Assembly (NCBI GenBank): GCA_951812305.1
Contig: CATOSB010000002.1
Location: 1,054,001 to 1,118,000 of the forward strand
DNA: 64,000 nt
Direction of reading: 5' to 3'
Origin: an uncultured Paracoccaceae bacterium
Lineage (GTDB): Bacteria > Pseudomonadota > Alphaproteobacteria > Rhodobacterales > Rhodobacteraceae
In this document: positions 17,835 through 28,518 of the stretch, one piece after another
Position numbering within the stretch: position 1 is the stretch's first letter
Layout of the letters: each line of letters opens with the position of its first letter
The notes under the pieces: generated by a model
What the model was told of the DNA's origin: nothing
Database searches by the model: none
Seen by the model: the letters and a program-made list of their open reading frames with translations, nothing else
Translations under genes and position numbers: made by a program

Positions 17835-19252
17835 CCGACACAGCCTTCAGACCATTCGAAACCGCGCTCGACAAGGACGCAGCCTTGGCTCTGCTGAACG
17901 AAGCCGTCGCCGGTGCAGATGATGGCGAACTTTTCCTGGAGCGTCGCCGCTCAGAGATGATCAGTTTTGATGACGGTCGAGTCAAAACTGCCAGCTATGA
18001 CGCATCCGAAGGGTTCGGTTTACGGGCCGTGCGCGGCGAAACCGCAGGCTATGCCCATTCAACCGAAATTTCGGAAAGCGCGTTGAAACGCGCCGTTGCG
18101 ACGGCGCGGCTGGCTGTTGGCGATGGCGGCGGCACATTGGCCGAGGCGCCAAAGCACACCAACCACAGGCTTTATACCGCTGAGAACCCGATGGATGGCG
18201 CGACCTTTCCTGTGAAAGTTGAGACATTGCGCGAGATCGACGCTTTTGCCCGCGATCTGGATTCGCGCGTTGTGCAGGTGTCTGCCAGCATTGCTGCGTC
18301 GATTCAGGAAGTCGAGATCCTTCGCCCCGAAGGCGCGCTCGTGCGCGATATCCGCCCGATGTCGCGGTTGAACGTTCAGGTCATCGTCGAAGAAAACGGC
18401 CGACGCGAAACCGGTTCGATGGGCGGCGGTGGACGGCTGGGTCTCGATGGGCTGATCGACAAATCCCACTGGCAAGGCGTTGTGAAAGAGGCGCTGCGCA
18501 TTGCGAACGTGAACCTGAACGCTGAACCCGCCCCTGCCGGCGTGATGGATGTCGCGTTGGGGTCCGGCTGGCCAGGCATCCTGTTGCACGAAGCGGTCGG
18601 CCACGGGCTGGAAGGCGACTTCAACCGCAAGAAGACCAGCGCGTTTGCTGAACTCATGGGCCAACGCGTTGCTTCCAAAGGCGTGACCGTGCTGGATGAC
18701 GGCACGATCCCCGATCGGCGCGGATCCCTCACCGTGGACGACGAGGGCACGCCATCGGGAAAAAATATTCTGATCGAGGACGGTATCCTTGTCGGCTATA
18801 TGCAGGACCGGCAGAACGCCCGCCTGATGGGCGTCCCTACCACCGGCAACGGTCGCCGGGAATCTTATGCCCACATCCCGATGCCACGTATGACAAACAC
18901 CTACATGCTGGGCGGCGACGCAAAGCCAGAAGATATCGTGGCCGAGTTGAAGGACGGCATCTACGCGGTCGGATTTGGTGGCGGTCAGGTTGACATCACC
19001 AATGGCAAGTTCGTGTTCAGCTGCACCGAAGCCTACCGTGTCAAAAACGGCAAAACCGGCGCACCCGTCAAAGGCGCGACGCTGATTGGTGACGGACCCA
19101 CGGCAATGCAGCAGATCAAGGCCATCGGCAACGACATGGCGCTTGATCCCGGCATCGGCAATTGCGGCAAGGCCGGACAATGGGTGCCCGTTGGCGTCGG
19201 GCAGCCAACATTGCTGATTGGCGGGCTGACCGTTGGCGGAGCAGCGGCCTGA
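17831..19252 (+). CDS. tldD: Metalloprotease TldD (473 aa)
   Basis: TldD is the catalytic half of the TldD/TldE heterodimeric zinc protease that degrades unfolded peptides; in known systems it processes microcin precursors and the CcdA antitoxin. The zinc motif HEAVGHGLEGD (H-E-x-x-x-H) is near residue 254. The C-terminal glycine-rich segment includes NCGKAGQWVPVGVGQP near residue 447, typical of the family. The length matches the usual 470-480 aa. The partner TldE/PmbA is not in this window. Confidence 0.93.
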   Translation: MTDTAFRPFETALDKDAALALLNEAVAGADDGELFLERRRSEMISFDDGRVKTASYDASEGFGLRAVRGETAGYAHSTEISESALKRAVATARLAVGDGGGTLAEAPKHTNHRLYTAENPMDGATFPVKVETLREIDAFARDLDSRVVQVSASIAASIQEVEILRPEGALVRDIRPMSRLNVQVIVEENGRRETGSMGGGGRLGLDGLIDKSHWQGVVKEALRIANVNLNAEPAPAGVMDVALGSGWPGILLHEAVGHGLEGDFNRKKTSAFAELMGQRVASKGVTVLDDGTIPDRRGSLTVDDEGTPSGKNILIEDGILVGYMQDRQNARLMGVPTTGNGRRESYAHIPMPRMTNTYMLGGDAKPEDIVAELKDGIYAVGFGGGQVDITNGKFVFSCTEAYRVKNGKTGAPVKGATLIGDGPTAMQQIKAIGNDMALDPGIGNCGKAGQWVPVGVGQPTLLIGGLTVGGAAA

Positions 19253-19412
19253 CCCGCAGCGATTCGCGGCCACGCACAGAATTCGGTTCAAATTCTCCGC
19301 AAAAGCGATGTCTTTCCTGATACTTATCAAAATCCGCGAGAATTCGCGGTGAAGTTCACCAAGTATTAACCGTTGCGGCGCAATTGTGGCTTAGCAAGAA
19401 GACGGAACCGGG

Positions 19413-20549
19413 ATGGCCACGGATTTACTCCCTTCACCCCACCCCCTCACCCCACCCAGAAGCGAGGAAGATTGGGTCGCCTGGTTTTGTCTCTTGCGAT
19501 CTCGCCGCGTCGGGCCGACGACATTTTTTCGGCTGATCGGTGAACACGGGAATGCGAATGCTGCCATCCACTCACTGCCAGACGTGGCGCGCGCCGCAGG
19601 GGTCGCAAATTATGAACCCTGCTCGGAAGGTGCCGCGTTGCAGGAACTCAAGGCCGGGCGCTTGGCAGGTGCCCGGCCAATTGCGTATGGATCGCCTGAA
19701 TACCCTCAACCGCTGACGGATCTGCCCGATGCGCCGCCAATTCTCTGGGCGATTGGTGACACCAGTCTGTTTGCCCGCCCTATGATCGCGCTGGTGGGCG
19801 CACGAAACGCCTCCAGCCTTGGTGCGCGGATGGCGCGCGCTTTGTCCGCAGGCTTGGCCGATGCCGGTTTTGTTGTCGTCTCTGGCATGGCGCGCGGCAT
19901 CGACACATCCGCGCATCTGGCCGCAGTGGACAAAGGGACAGTGGCCGTATTGGCCGGGGGTGTTGACGTTGTTTACCCGGCAGAAAATGCGGTTCTGGCA
20001 CAGGAGATCGCGGAAAAGGGTCTGCGCCTTTCGGAAGGACCGATGAACCTGCAACCGCGGGCACGCCATTTCCCGGCCCGCAACCGCATCATCTCCGGAC
20101 TTTCCAAGGCCGTGATCGTCGTGGAAGCCGCTGCCAAATCCGGCAGCCTGATCACCGCGCGCAATGCGCTCGATCAGGGGCGCGAGGTGCTGGCCGTCCC
20201 CGGCCATCCCTTCGACGCGCGCGCGTCGGGCTGCAACATGTTGTTGCGCGACGGCGCAACCCTTGTGCGCGGCGCGGATGATGTGATTGAGGCGTTAGGT
20301 GCAACCAGCGCTTCGGCCGTCTGTGAAGAACGCCCGACCAAGCCCGAACCCGCAAAGCCTGACCTGCGCGAAATCAACGCTCTGCATCAGCAGATACTCG
20401 ACCGGCTCGGTCCAAGCCCGATTGCCGAAGATCAGCTGATCCGGGACCTCGAACTTCCGGCCAAAACCCTGGCGCCGGAAATTCTGGCCCTCGAACTTGA
20501 CGGAAAGATCGCCCGACAGCCTGGCGGGTTGCTTGCGCGGGCAAGCTGA
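19413..20549 (+). CDS. dprA: DNA-processing protein DprA (378 aa)
   Basis: DprA loads RecA on incoming single-stranded DNA during natural transformation. The Rossmann-like core shows ALVGARNASSLG near 126, VVSGMARGIDTSAH near 156, LAGGVDVVYPAEN near 178, ARNRIISGLSKAVIVVEA near 220 and SGSLITARNALDQGREVLAVPG near 240. The last 60 residues form a winged-helix (DML1-like) domain. The ATG at 19413 gives the usual length. A reverse-oriented IS66 copy begins 18 bp after the stop, between dprA and topA, which are neighbours in many relatives. Confidence 0.93.
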   Translation: MATDLLPSPHPLTPPRSEEDWVAWFCLLRSRRVGPTTFFRLIGEHGNANAAIHSLPDVARAAGVANYEPCSEGAALQELKAGRLAGARPIAYGSPEYPQPLTDLPDAPPILWAIGDTSLFARPMIALVGARNASSLGARMARALSAGLADAGFVVVSGMARGIDTSAHLAAVDKGTVAVLAGGVDVVYPAENAVLAQEIAEKGLRLSEGPMNLQPRARHFPARNRIISGLSKAVIVVEAAAKSGSLITARNALDQGREVLAVPGHPFDARASGCNMLLRDGATLVRGADDVIEALGATSASAVCEERPTKPEPAKPDLREINALHQQILDRLGPSPIAEDQLIRDLELPAKTLAPEILALELDGKIARQPGGLLARAS

Positions 20550-20567
20550 TCTTTAAGCCAATCCGTC

Positions 20568-22168
20568 GTAACTCCCAAGCACCCTGTCCGATAGGGTTGC
20601 GGGGTTTTGTTCCGTCAGAGCCGTGCGATGATCTGAGGTGGTGACAGGGTCAGGATTTCCAGGATGTTGAACCCGTGTTTTCTGGCCGTCGAGATGACGG
20701 ACCTGATGTCGGCGAAGACCCGCGCGCCCTCGAGGGTGCGGAAGGTGCCCGAGATTTTCATGCGCAGCTTCATCATGCGCAGGTCCTGTTCGGCCTGATT
20801 GTTTGTGAATGGGACCGCGAAGTCGGCGATGAATCGCAAAACGTCATCGCGGTAGTCACGCAGGCGGAGGAGCAGGTTGTGGCCTGGCCGCCTGGCTTTT
20901 CGGCCGCGGGTGCCGGGGCTTTTGGCCAGCGGGGGCTGGCGTTCGTGGAAGGCGAGCCCCTTGGCGAGGATCGCCATGTATCTGGTGACTATACCCTGGC
21001 GAACCAGTTCCGGGAGTTCGGTCTCGCCTTGATCCTGAGCCGCGCATCTGAGCTGATTGGCGCTATGAAGCACTGCGCTCATCTCCGTCGCCCAAGGCTC
21101 TTTTTCGATCTCTTCGATGGCCTTGAGTTCGCGCAAGTGATGCGCCCCGCAGAGGGCGTGGGCGTCCACTCCGCTCATATGGGCGTAGTAGGGTTTCCAG
21201 TGATCATGAATGATCGTCCCGCCGGTCAGGAAGGTTGGAACAGCACCGCGTTTGGCGCTGATGCGGTAATGGGTGAAGGCGGTATCGCAGATCGTGTGCA
21301 GCCAGTGCAGCTTGCCGGCAACACGAAGTCCGGTCTCGTCCAGATGCCGAACGCCGCCTTCGGCAAGCCGGGCGAGAATGTGTTCAACCACGACACCCAT
21401 CTTATTTGCCGCGCCGCGCGTCCAGTTGGTCACGCTGGCCGCGCACAAGCTGGTGGCCCCAAACAGGTCGCGCATAAGCTGGCAGACCCGATCCTCGGGT
21501 ATCAGCTGCTGAACATTGCAATAGACCGCCACTGCCCGCATGCGCGTGCCATATTGCACATGCGCGGCCACGCCATCGGGAAAGCCAGCCGTCGTCGTGG
21601 CTCGACAATGGTCGCAACAATAAACCGCCGCCTGATGCTCGGTGACCTCCAGGCGTGGCGCAGGCAAGTCGAACACCTGACGCTTCTCGATCCCTTTCAC
21701 CATCTCCGCCGTCAGGGCGCTCTGACAGGCGCTGCAATGCGTCGCCTCATGCCGTTCGACAAAGTCGGGTGTTGACGTCTGGCGCAGGGTGTCGCCCCGG
21801 TGGCCAACTTGGCCGCCACTTTTCTTTCCGGATTTGCCACGCAGGCTGCGCGGGGCTGGCTTCTTCAGGCCATCACTTGAAGGGGGCTTGCTGCTATTGC
21901 TGCTGTTCTTGGCCAACTGTCGGCGCAGGTCCGTGATCTCTTCCGCCATGCTCGCCAACGCAGCTTCAAGCTCAGCGATCCGACGCAGAGCCGTGGCGAG
22001 AAGTTGTTCAAGGGCGGCAACCTGATCCATCCCACCACTGATTCAGAGAAATCAACCCGGCGCCACAGAATTCAGACAAGAAAGAAAGAAAACACGCGCA
22101 AAATGGCAAATTCGACTCACCATAAAACTGACAATAACACTCAAACGTGGGGGGTGCTTGGGAGTTAC
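20568..22168 (-). mobile_element. IS66-type insertion sequence, copy 2 (1601 bp)
   Basis: The terminal repeats are GTAACTCCCAAGCACCC with an 8-bp duplication AATCCGTC at 20560-20567 and 22169-22176. It lies in the dprA-topA spacer, which was 127 bp before insertion, and separates topA from any upstream promoter. Its left-terminal T tract carries one substitution, so it is not identical to the other copies. Confidence 0.95.
20615..22030 (-). CDS. IS66-type transposase (471 aa, copy 2)
   Basis: All catalytic motifs are intact. It carries one private amino-acid change near the C-terminus: ARKHGFNILE where the others have ARKHRFNILE. It is transcribed away from topA. Confidence 0.95.
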   Translation of the reverse strand: MDQVAALEQLLATALRRIAELEAALASMAEEITDLRRQLAKNSSNSSKPPSSDGLKKPAPRSLRGKSGKKSGGQVGHRGDTLRQTSTPDFVERHEATHCSACQSALTAEMVKGIEKRQVFDLPAPRLEVTEHQAAVYCCDHCRATTTAGFPDGVAAHVQYGTRMRAVAVYCNVQQLIPEDRVCQLMRDLFGATSLCAASVTNWTRGAANKMGVVVEHILARLAEGGVRHLDETGLRVAGKLHWLHTICDTAFTHYRISAKRGAVPTFLTGGTIIHDHWKPYYAHMSGVDAHALCGAHHLRELKAIEEIEKEPWATEMSAVLHSANQLRCAAQDQGETELPELVRQGIVTRYMAILAKGLAFHERQPPLAKSPGTRGRKARRPGHNLLLRLRDYRDDVLRFIADFAVPFTNNQAEQDLRMMKLRMKISGTFRTLEGARVFADIRSVISTARKHGFNILEILTLSPPQIIARL

Positions 22169-22285
22169 AATCCGTCATCAAAAAGGGCCTTTCCGAATTT
22201 CTTGAAATCTGACGCATTGACAATCCGACACAAGCCCCCACATCTTCCGCCGCCATAGCCGTTTCGCCCTCTCGAAAGGAAATCC

Positions 22286-24808
22286 ATGCCCGTTGTCGTC
22301 GTTGAATCCCCTGCAAAGGCGAAGACAATCAACAAGTATTTGGGCAAGGATTACACGGTGTTGGCCTCTTACGGCCACGTCCGCGACTTGCCGCCAAAAG
22401 ATGGTTCTGTCGACCCCGAGCATGAGTTTCAGATGAAATGGGAGGTTGGCAACGACTCCAGAAAACACGTCAAAGCCATTGCCGATGCGTTGAAAGATGA
22501 CAACGCCCTGATCCTCGCAACTGACCCGGATCGCGAAGGGGAAGCGATCAGCTGGCACCTTGAAGAGGCCCTGCGCAAAAGAAAGGCGATCAGGAAAGAT
22601 ACGCCGGTTTCCCGCGTCGTTTTCAACGCCATCACCAAATCCGCCGTGACAGAGGCAATGCAGAACCCGCGCGAGGTAGATGGGGATCTGGTCGAGGCCT
22701 ATCTCGCCCGCCGCGCGCTGGATTACCTCGTCGGCTTTAACCTCTCCCCCGTCCTTTGGCGCAAACTGCCCGGCGCGCGTTCTGCCGGTCGGGTTCAATC
22801 GGTTTGCTTGCGCCTGATCGTCGAACGAGAGATGGAGATCGAGGCGTTCCGGGCGCAGGAATACTGGTCGGTCAAAGCCATCCTCGCCACCCCACGCGGC
22901 CAGGAGTTCGAGGCACGGCTGACGACTCTCGCTGGCGAAAAGCTCGACAAAAAGTCGATCGAAAACGCCACACAGGCCGAACTGGCAGTTCATGCAATCG
23001 AATCCCGTGACCTGACGGTCAAGTCAGTCGAGGCCAAACCAGCCAGCCGCAACCCCTCTGCGCCGTTCATGACTTCGACCCTGCAACAAGAGGCCAGCCG
23101 CAAATTCGGCTTCGGCGCGCGCCAGACTATGTCGACCGCCCAGCGCCTTTATGAAGCAGGTCTCATCACCTACATGCGGACCGACGGTATCGATATGGCG
23201 CCCGAGGCCGTCCATGCCGCGCGTGACACGATCAAGGATCGCTATGGCGCCGAATACGTCCCGGGCTCTCCGAGGATGTACAAAAACAAGGCGAAGAACG
23301 CGCAAGAGGCGCATGAATGCATTCGGCCCACGGAAATGAACCTGCATCCCCGTGATCTGAAAATTTCCGAACCGGACCAACGCAAACTCTATGATCTGAT
23401 CTGGAAACGCACGATTGCCAGCCAGATGGAAGCCGCCAAACTGGAACGCACAACCGTGGATGTGGCCAGCGCCGATGGCCAGGTCGGCCTTCGCGCCACC
23501 GGACAGGTTGTCCTCTTCGACGGCTTCATGCGGGTTTACGAAGAGGGCCGTGACGATCAGGTCATCGATGAAGACGACAAGCGTCTTCCCGCAATCAATC
23601 AGGGCGAGACCGCAAAGAAACACTCCGTCACGCCGGAACAGCATTTCACCCAGCCCCCGCCGCGTTATACCGAGGCGACACTGGTAAAGCGCATGGAAGA
23701 ACTCGGGATCGGGCGACCCTCTACATATGCCTCCATCGTCACTACAATTCAGGAGCGCGAATATGTGCGTAAGGAAAAGAACCGCCTGTTCCCCGAGGAC
23801 AAGGGCCGGATCGTCACGATTTTCCTGCTGAACTTCTTCCGCAAATATGTGGGCTATGAATTCACCGCCAATCTGGAAGAAGAACTCGACGACATCACTG
23901 CGGGCGAGCGCGACTGGAAAAACGTGCTCGACCGGTTTTGGCGCGATTTCAAAGCGCAGATCGACGAGACGTCAGGGCTGCGGATCACAGAAGTGCTCGA
24001 CAAGCTCGATGAAGCTCTTGCACCACAGCTCTACCCACCGCGTGAAGATGGGTCTGACTCGCGCGTCTGCCCCAAATGCGGTCTTGGTCAACTGCATCTG
24101 AAGACCTCACGCACCGGCGGTTTCGTGGGCTGTGGCCGTTATCCCGAATGCACTTACACGCGTCCAATTGCCGGTGAAGGTGCAGAAGGCGACGAATATG
24201 TACTTGGCGAAGACAATGGCGACGAAATCTGGTTGAAGACGGGGCGTTTCGGCCCCTATGTCCAGCGTGGAGAACCCACGCCCGAGAACAAGAAACCACC
24301 CCGCGCCTCGCTGCCTCGTGGCTGGGACAAGGACGCGATGACTCTGGAAAAGGCTTTGACGCTTCTTTCATTGCCACGCATCGTTGGCGCGCATCCCGAT
24401 GGCGGAAATGTTAGTTCCAATTTCGGACGCTTCGGCCCCTATATCGTGCACCAATTGCCGGACGAGGCGAAGCCGATTTACGCCAATCTCAAAGACCCGG
24501 GCGACGTGTTTGAAATCGGTATGAACCGCGCGGTGGAGCTGCTGGCCGAGAAACGCGCCAATCCCGGTGGACGCGGACGATCAGCGGCCAAGCCCCTGCA
24601 CGAGCTGGGTGAACACCCCGAACGCGGCGGCGCAGTGAATGTTATGGATGGCCGTTATGGCCCCTACGTCAAATGGGAAAAAGTCAACGCAACGATTCCC
24701 AAAGGCACCGAGCCGGGTGATGTTACGATGGCATTGGCCGTCGACTTGATCGCGGAACGCGAAGCCAAGGGCGGAAAGAAACGCACCCGAGCCAAAAAGA
24801 AAGCCTGA
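22286..24808 (+). CDS. topA: DNA topoisomerase I (840 aa)
   Basis: This type IA topoisomerase relaxes negative supercoils. The TOPRIM domain begins [19 protein letters not shown] and contains [14 protein letters not shown] near residue 76. The active-site tyrosine is in [13 protein letters not shown] near residue 293. A four-cysteine zinc finger ([12 protein letters not shown]...GCGRYPEC) is near residue 595. It is followed by repeated C-terminal segments of the FGPYV type ([19 protein letters not shown]) and a basic tail [10 protein letters not shown], the alphaproteobacterial layout. AAAGGAAATCC precedes the ATG. Confidence 0.96.
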   Translation: MPVVVVESPAKAKTINKYLGKDYTVLASYGHVRDLPPKDGSVDPEHEFQMKWEVGNDSRKHVKAIADALKDDNALILATDPDREGEAISWHLEEALRKRKAIRKDTPVSRVVFNAITKSAVTEAMQNPREVDGDLVEAYLARRALDYLVGFNLSPVLWRKLPGARSAGRVQSVCLRLIVEREMEIEAFRAQEYWSVKAILATPRGQEFEARLTTLAGEKLDKKSIENATQAELAVHAIESRDLTVKSVEAKPASRNPSAPFMTSTLQQEASRKFGFGARQTMSTAQRLYEAGLITYMRTDGIDMAPEAVHAARDTIKDRYGAEYVPGSPRMYKNKAKNAQEAHECIRPTEMNLHPRDLKISEPDQRKLYDLIWKRTIASQMEAAKLERTTVDVASADGQVGLRATGQVVLFDGFMRVYEEGRDDQVIDEDDKRLPAINQGETAKKHSVTPEQHFTQPPPRYTEATLVKRMEELGIGRPSTYASIVTTIQEREYVRKEKNRLFPEDKGRIVTIFLLNFFRKYVGYEFTANLEEELDDITAGERDWKNVLDRFWRDFKAQIDETSGLRITEVLDKLDEALAPQLYPPREDGSDSRVCPKCGLGQLHLKTSRTGGFVGCGRYPECTYTRPIAGEGAEGDEYVLGEDNGDEIWLKTGRFGPYVQRGEPTPENKKPPRASLPRGWDKDAMTLEKALTLLSLPRIVGAHPDGGNVSSNFGRFGPYIVHQLPDEAKPIYANLKDPGDVFEIGMNRAVELLAEKRANPGGRGRSAAKPLHELGEHPERGGAVNVMDGRYGPYVKWEKVNATIPKGTEPGDVTMALAVDLIAEREAKGGKKRTRAKKKA

Positions 24809-24900
24809 ACCGAAGTCGACTGAATCAGTGGGAGTCCGGCGCGTTGACTTTGCCCGAAATCCCAGTGACAAACCGCCAAGCTGTCCCCGGGAGAGAATCC

Positions 24901-25596
24901 ATGAAAAAACTATATGACTCTGCTGCCGACGCACTCGACGGTCTCCTCTTTGACGGCATGTTGATCGCCGCTGGCGGCTTCGGTCTGTGCGGCATCCCGG
25001 AAAACCTGATCGCCGCCATCCGTGATGCGGGGACGAAGGATCTGACAGTTGTGTCCAACAACGCCGGTGTCGACGATTTCGGGCTAGGCGTGTTGTTGCA
25101 GACCAAACAGGTCAAGAAGATGGTCAGTTCTTATGTCGGCGAAAACGACCTGTTCATGCAGCAATATCTTTCCGGTGAGCTGGAAATCGAATTCAATCCG
25201 CAGGGCACCCTGGCCGAACGTATGCGCGCTGGCGGGGCAGGTATCCCAGGCTTCTACACCAAAACCGGCGTCGGTACGCAGGTGGCGGAGGGCAAGGAAC
25301 ACAAGGATTTCGACGGCGAAACCTATGTGCTCGAACGCGGCATCGTCGCCGATCTGGCCATCGTCAAGGCATGGAAAGCGGACGATACCGGCAACGCAAT
25401 TTTTCGCAAGACTGCGCGCAATTTTAACCCTCCCGCGGCGATGTGTGGCAAAACCTGTGTCATGGAAGTCGAAGAAATCGTTCCCCGTGGTTCCCTTGAT
25501 CCCGATGCGATCCATTTGCCGGGTATTTACGTTCACCGCCTTATTCAGGGCGACCATGAAAAGCGTATCGAACAGCGTACCACCCGCGCGGCCTGA
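24901..25596 (+). CDS. 3-oxoacid/succinyl CoA-transferase subunit A (231 aa)
   Basis: This is the alpha subunit of a class I CoA transferase that moves CoA between succinyl-CoA and acetoacetate or a related acid. Visible are [18 protein letters not shown] near 18 (the GGFGxCGxP motif), a [17 protein letters not shown] segment near 44, and [16 protein letters not shown] near 113. The ATG at 24901 is preferred because GGGAGAGAA precedes it; the frame is open 19 codons further. The B subunit lies 1.9 kb downstream with two unrelated genes in between, which is unusual because the two subunits are normally adjacent. Confidence 0.9.
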   Translation: MKKLYDSAADALDGLLFDGMLIAAGGFGLCGIPENLIAAIRDAGTKDLTVVSNNAGVDDFGLGVLLQTKQVKKMVSSYVGENDLFMQQYLSGELEIEFNPQGTLAERMRAGGAGIPGFYTKTGVGTQVAEGKEHKDFDGETYVLERGIVADLAIVKAWKADDTGNAIFRKTARNFNPPAAMCGKTCVMEVEEIVPRGSLDPDAIHLPGIYVHRLIQGDHEKRIEQRTTRAA

Positions 25597-25611
25597 TCCG
25601 GGGCGGGGCCG

Positions 25612-26655
25612 TTGACCTCGCCGTATGAAGGGCTGGGGCAAGAGGCGTTCTGGAAGAGCGCAGTTGTATCATGCGATCCTGCCGACGATCCGGCGATCTA
25701 TCGACCGCGTCACCGGATTGGCAAAGACACACAAATTTTCACCGCTGGCAGTTGTTTTGCCCAACATGTCGCGCAGGCATTGCGCATTGCCGGATGTTCG
25801 GTGCTGGACGCCGAACCCCTGCACGTTCCAATTTCAACAGAACTCGCCAGGCGTTTCGGCTATGGTCTGTACTCCGCACGGTTTGGCAACATCTACACCC
25901 TGCGTCAGCTGCGCCAGTTGATTGGCGAGGCACTTGGCGAATTCCATCCAGAGGCCACGATCTGGAAGCACGGCGAGCGCTTCTATGATGCTCTGCGGCC
26001 AACTGTGGAAGCAGAGGGATTCAGCACCGAAGAAGAAGCAATTGATGCGCGCGCACTGCACCTAGAAGCGGTGAAGAAAGCACTGCAGGACGCCGACGTT
26101 CTGATCTTCACGCTCGGTTTGACAGAATCCTGGGAACACATCGCATCCGGCACCGTCTATCCAACCGCTCCCGAAACCGTCGCGGGACAATACGACCCGC
26201 GCATTTTCGGGTTTCGCAACCTGACATTTCAGGACTGCCTTGATGACTACGCGCAAGTGAAATCACTGCTTGCCGGATTCAACCCGGACTTGCGGATATT
26301 GCTGACGGTTTCACCAGTGCCGCTGACGGCGACGGCGTCCGGCCGCCATATCCTGACTGCCACCACGCAATCCAAGGCGATCCTTCGTGCCGCTGCTTCT
26401 GAGATCATCCAAAGCGATCTGGAATGCGACTATTTTCCGTCATACGAACTCGTCACAGCGCCCAAATCCGACGGCTCTAATTGGTTTGAACCGAACCTCA
26501 GGTCGGTCAGTGCCGAAGGCGTCGCACGCGTCATGAAAGTTTTTCTGCGCGCGCACAACCTCGCGTTGGAACCGAACAGCGACAATTTACAGCCGGAAGC
26601 CGAGGCCGACGAACCGCATTGCGATGAACTGTTGTTGGAGGCATTCGCCCCATGA
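25612..26655 (+). CDS. GSCFA-domain protein (347 aa)
   Basis: The name-giving motif appears as TAGSCFAQHV near residues 45-54. Further family blocks are TLGLTESWEH near 169, TVYPTAPETVAG near 180, and LTVSPVPLTATASG near 228. GSCFA proteins are SGNH-related and are found near polysaccharide genes, but no reaction is firmly established. The start is a TTG directly after scoA; no ATG is near. It is coupled by ATGA overlap to the next gene. It is soluble, with no signal peptide. Confidence 0.85.
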   Translation: MTSPYEGLGQEAFWKSAVVSCDPADDPAIYRPRHRIGKDTQIFTAGSCFAQHVAQALRIAGCSVLDAEPLHVPISTELARRFGYGLYSARFGNIYTLRQLRQLIGEALGEFHPEATIWKHGERFYDALRPTVEAEGFSTEEEAIDARALHLEAVKKALQDADVLIFTLGLTESWEHIASGTVYPTAPETVAGQYDPRIFGFRNLTFQDCLDDYAQVKSLLAGFNPDLRILLTVSPVPLTATASGRHILTATTQSKAILRAAASEIIQSDLECDYFPSYELVTAPKSDGSNWFEPNLRSVSAEGVARVMKVFLRAHNLALEPNSDNLQPEAEADEPHCDELLLEAFAP

Positions 26656-27452
26656 CACGCGTCGCCTTCATCGGGTCATCACATCTGGTTGCAATTCGCG
26701 CCGCCGAGGCCGAGATCCGTGCGGCGCGCCCCGATCTGGACATCACCTTCTTTGCCCTGACGGGTGGCCTTTTCTTTCGCTCGCGGATCGGGCCTGATGG
26801 CATCTTCAGGCCCGGCATTTCGAACAAGGCGGAAGCGCGCCGCGTGCAACGGTTGAACGGGGGTAAATCAGAGCTTGATCTGGCCGGCGTCACCTACATC
26901 TGGGTTATCGGGCATCGCTTTGGGTTGCGGCACGTGCTGGACTTGCTGCGGCGTCACGACGTGCTTGGCTGGCGCAAGACAAAGACGGGCAACCCGGTTT
27001 CCGAAAGCTTTTTTCGCGCGGCGATCAACGACTTAGCGGCCCGTCAGGTCGCCGCGGCTGCAGACCTTTATGCGCATGATCCCCGCGTGGTTTTCAGCCC
27101 CGCACCTTATCCCGCAACTCTTGCCGCCGCGCGCGGTCCCCGACATGAGGCAGGCTCTGCGAATGTGCAGCGGCACCCCGAAGCCGCCCGCGTCTTCAGA
27201 ATGTTTGAATCAGCCATCGCCGAAAGATTTGCCGAAACACCCTGCAAATTTATGCCCCAGCCACACAACACGCTGGATTCCCCATTCGCGACGAAGAATG
27301 ATTATCTCGCCAGCGCCGAATCTGGCGATATCGACAAAATGAAGGAAGATGTGCGCCACATGAATGCAGCGTTCGGTCTGGCCATGTTCAGCAATCTGGC
27401 CGAGTTGCACCTGCCCGCGCCCTCGGATATGCCCAAATTCGAAGCGAGCTGA
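26652..27452 (+). CDS. SGNH-hydrolase-like protein (266 aa)
   Basis: The product begins [15 protein letters not shown], a GSSH block in the position of the SGNH nucleophile motif, with [12 protein letters not shown] and [14 protein letters not shown] further on. I did not find the full block III/V pattern with confidence; a [11 protein letters not shown] segment near residue 205 could supply the late histidine. There is no signal peptide. The gene overlaps the GSCFA gene (ATGA), so the two probably act together. The function is inferred only from fold-like motifs and context. Confidence 0.6.
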   Translation: MTRVAFIGSSHLVAIRAAEAEIRAARPDLDITFFALTGGLFFRSRIGPDGIFRPGISNKAEARRVQRLNGGKSELDLAGVTYIWVIGHRFGLRHVLDLLRRHDVLGWRKTKTGNPVSESFFRAAINDLAARQVAAAADLYAHDPRVVFSPAPYPATLAAARGPRHEAGSANVQRHPEAARVFRMFESAIAERFAETPCKFMPQPHNTLDSPFATKNDYLASAESGDIDKMKEDVRHMNAAFGLAMFSNLAELHLPAPSDMPKFEAS

Positions 27453-27465
27453 AAGGAACGATCCA

Positions 27466-28092
27466 ATGCCTTGGGACCGCAACGAAATGGCCGCCCGCGC
27501 GGCAAAAGAACTCGAAGACGGCATGTATGTGAACCTCGGCATCGGCATCCCGACGCTGGTCGCGAATTACGTCCCCGAAGGCGTGGATGTTACGTTGCAA
27601 TCCGAAAACGGGATGCTCGGTATCGGCCCCTTCCCGACGGAAAATGAGATCGACGCCGATCTGATTAACGCCGGTAAACAGACCGTCACCGCAATGGACC
27701 GCACAAGTTATTTCGATTCTGCGACGTCTTTCGGCATGATCCGCGGCGGCAAGATCGCGCTGGCGATCCTTGGCGCGATGGAAGTCGCTGAAAACGGTGA
27801 TCTTGCAAACTGGATGATCCCCGGCAAGCTGGTCAAAGGCATGGGCGGTGCTATGGATCTGGTCGCCGGTGTGGGCCGCGTGATCGTCGTGATGGATCAC
27901 ACCAACAAACGCGGGGAATCCAAAGTGCTGAAAGACTGCACATTGCCGCTGACCGGCAAGGGCGTGGTAGACCGCATCATCACCAATCTCGGCGTGCTCG
28001 ATGTCACGCATAAAGGCCTCCATATCCAGGAACTGGCGCCCGGTGTTACGCGCGAAGACATCATCGCCGCAACTGAGGCCACGATCGTCTGA
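27466..28092 (+). CDS. 3-oxoacid/succinyl CoA-transferase subunit B (208 aa)
   Basis: This is the beta subunit partner of the gene at 24901. The catalytic glutamate is in [12 protein letters not shown] near residue 46 (S-E-N-G motif), preceded by [19 protein letters not shown] near 22. [21 protein letters not shown] near 128 is also typical. AAAGGA stands 9 bases before the ATG at 27466. The gene ends at 28092, followed by a 426-bp spacer. Confidence 0.92.
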   Translation: MPWDRNEMAARAAKELEDGMYVNLGIGIPTLVANYVPEGVDVTLQSENGMLGIGPFPTENEIDADLINAGKQTVTAMDRTSYFDSATSFGMIRGGKIALAILGAMEVAENGDLANWMIPGKLVKGMGGAMDLVAGVGRVIVVMDHTNKRGESKVLKDCTLPLTGKGVVDRIITNLGVLDVTHKGLHIQELAPGVTREDIIAATEATIV

Positions 28093-28196
28093 AGCGGTTC
28101 CCTGGTTGCTGATTGAAAGGGTTCATTTTGGCCTCGAGCGGACACTGTTGGCCATCACCCTTCGCGCGGAATCAAGGCCCCTCGGGCCGCCGCGCG

Positions 28197-28323
28197 ATCG
28201 CCTGCCCGTCCCTACGGGCTGGCGATTTGGTGAGGCTGGGCGCTATCCTTTGATTTCGTACGGACTTGGCTGGGATAAACGGGCAAACTGCAAGGGTGGA
28301 TCGCCACCCCACGGGCAGGCGAT
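28197..28323. repeat. Pair of REP-like palindromes in a 426-bp spacer
   Basis: The first unit (28197-28226) is a hairpin with arm ATCGCCTGCCCGT, a four-base loop and ACGGGCTGGCGAT (one mismatch). The second (28299-28323) contains the exact complement ACGGGCAGGCGAT after ATCGCC and lies in inverted orientation, as in paired REP/BIME units. The remaining spacer 28093-28518 shows no convincing gene; a 113-codon frame over it overlaps scoB and reads through the palindromes. Confidence 0.55.
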
Positions 28324-28518
28324 TGCGCGTCTTGATTCTTGAACCGTGAATGCCCCCGCTTCAGGCCAAAACCTTCGCATCCAGGAATTCCAGAGTCGAT
28401 CTGAACAGGCCCATCTGGCCGAAACATGTCCGGTCGTCTGCCACCGCATTTTATTTGTCAACAAAATCGAAACAACTCCACATTTCTGCCGTAGTTTGTA
28501 TCTAGATCGCAAATTGAA

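Noticed and set aside
28001..28342. A 113-codon frame over the scoB end and the following spacer
   Set aside because: It overlaps scoB in another frame and reads through the REP-like palindromes.
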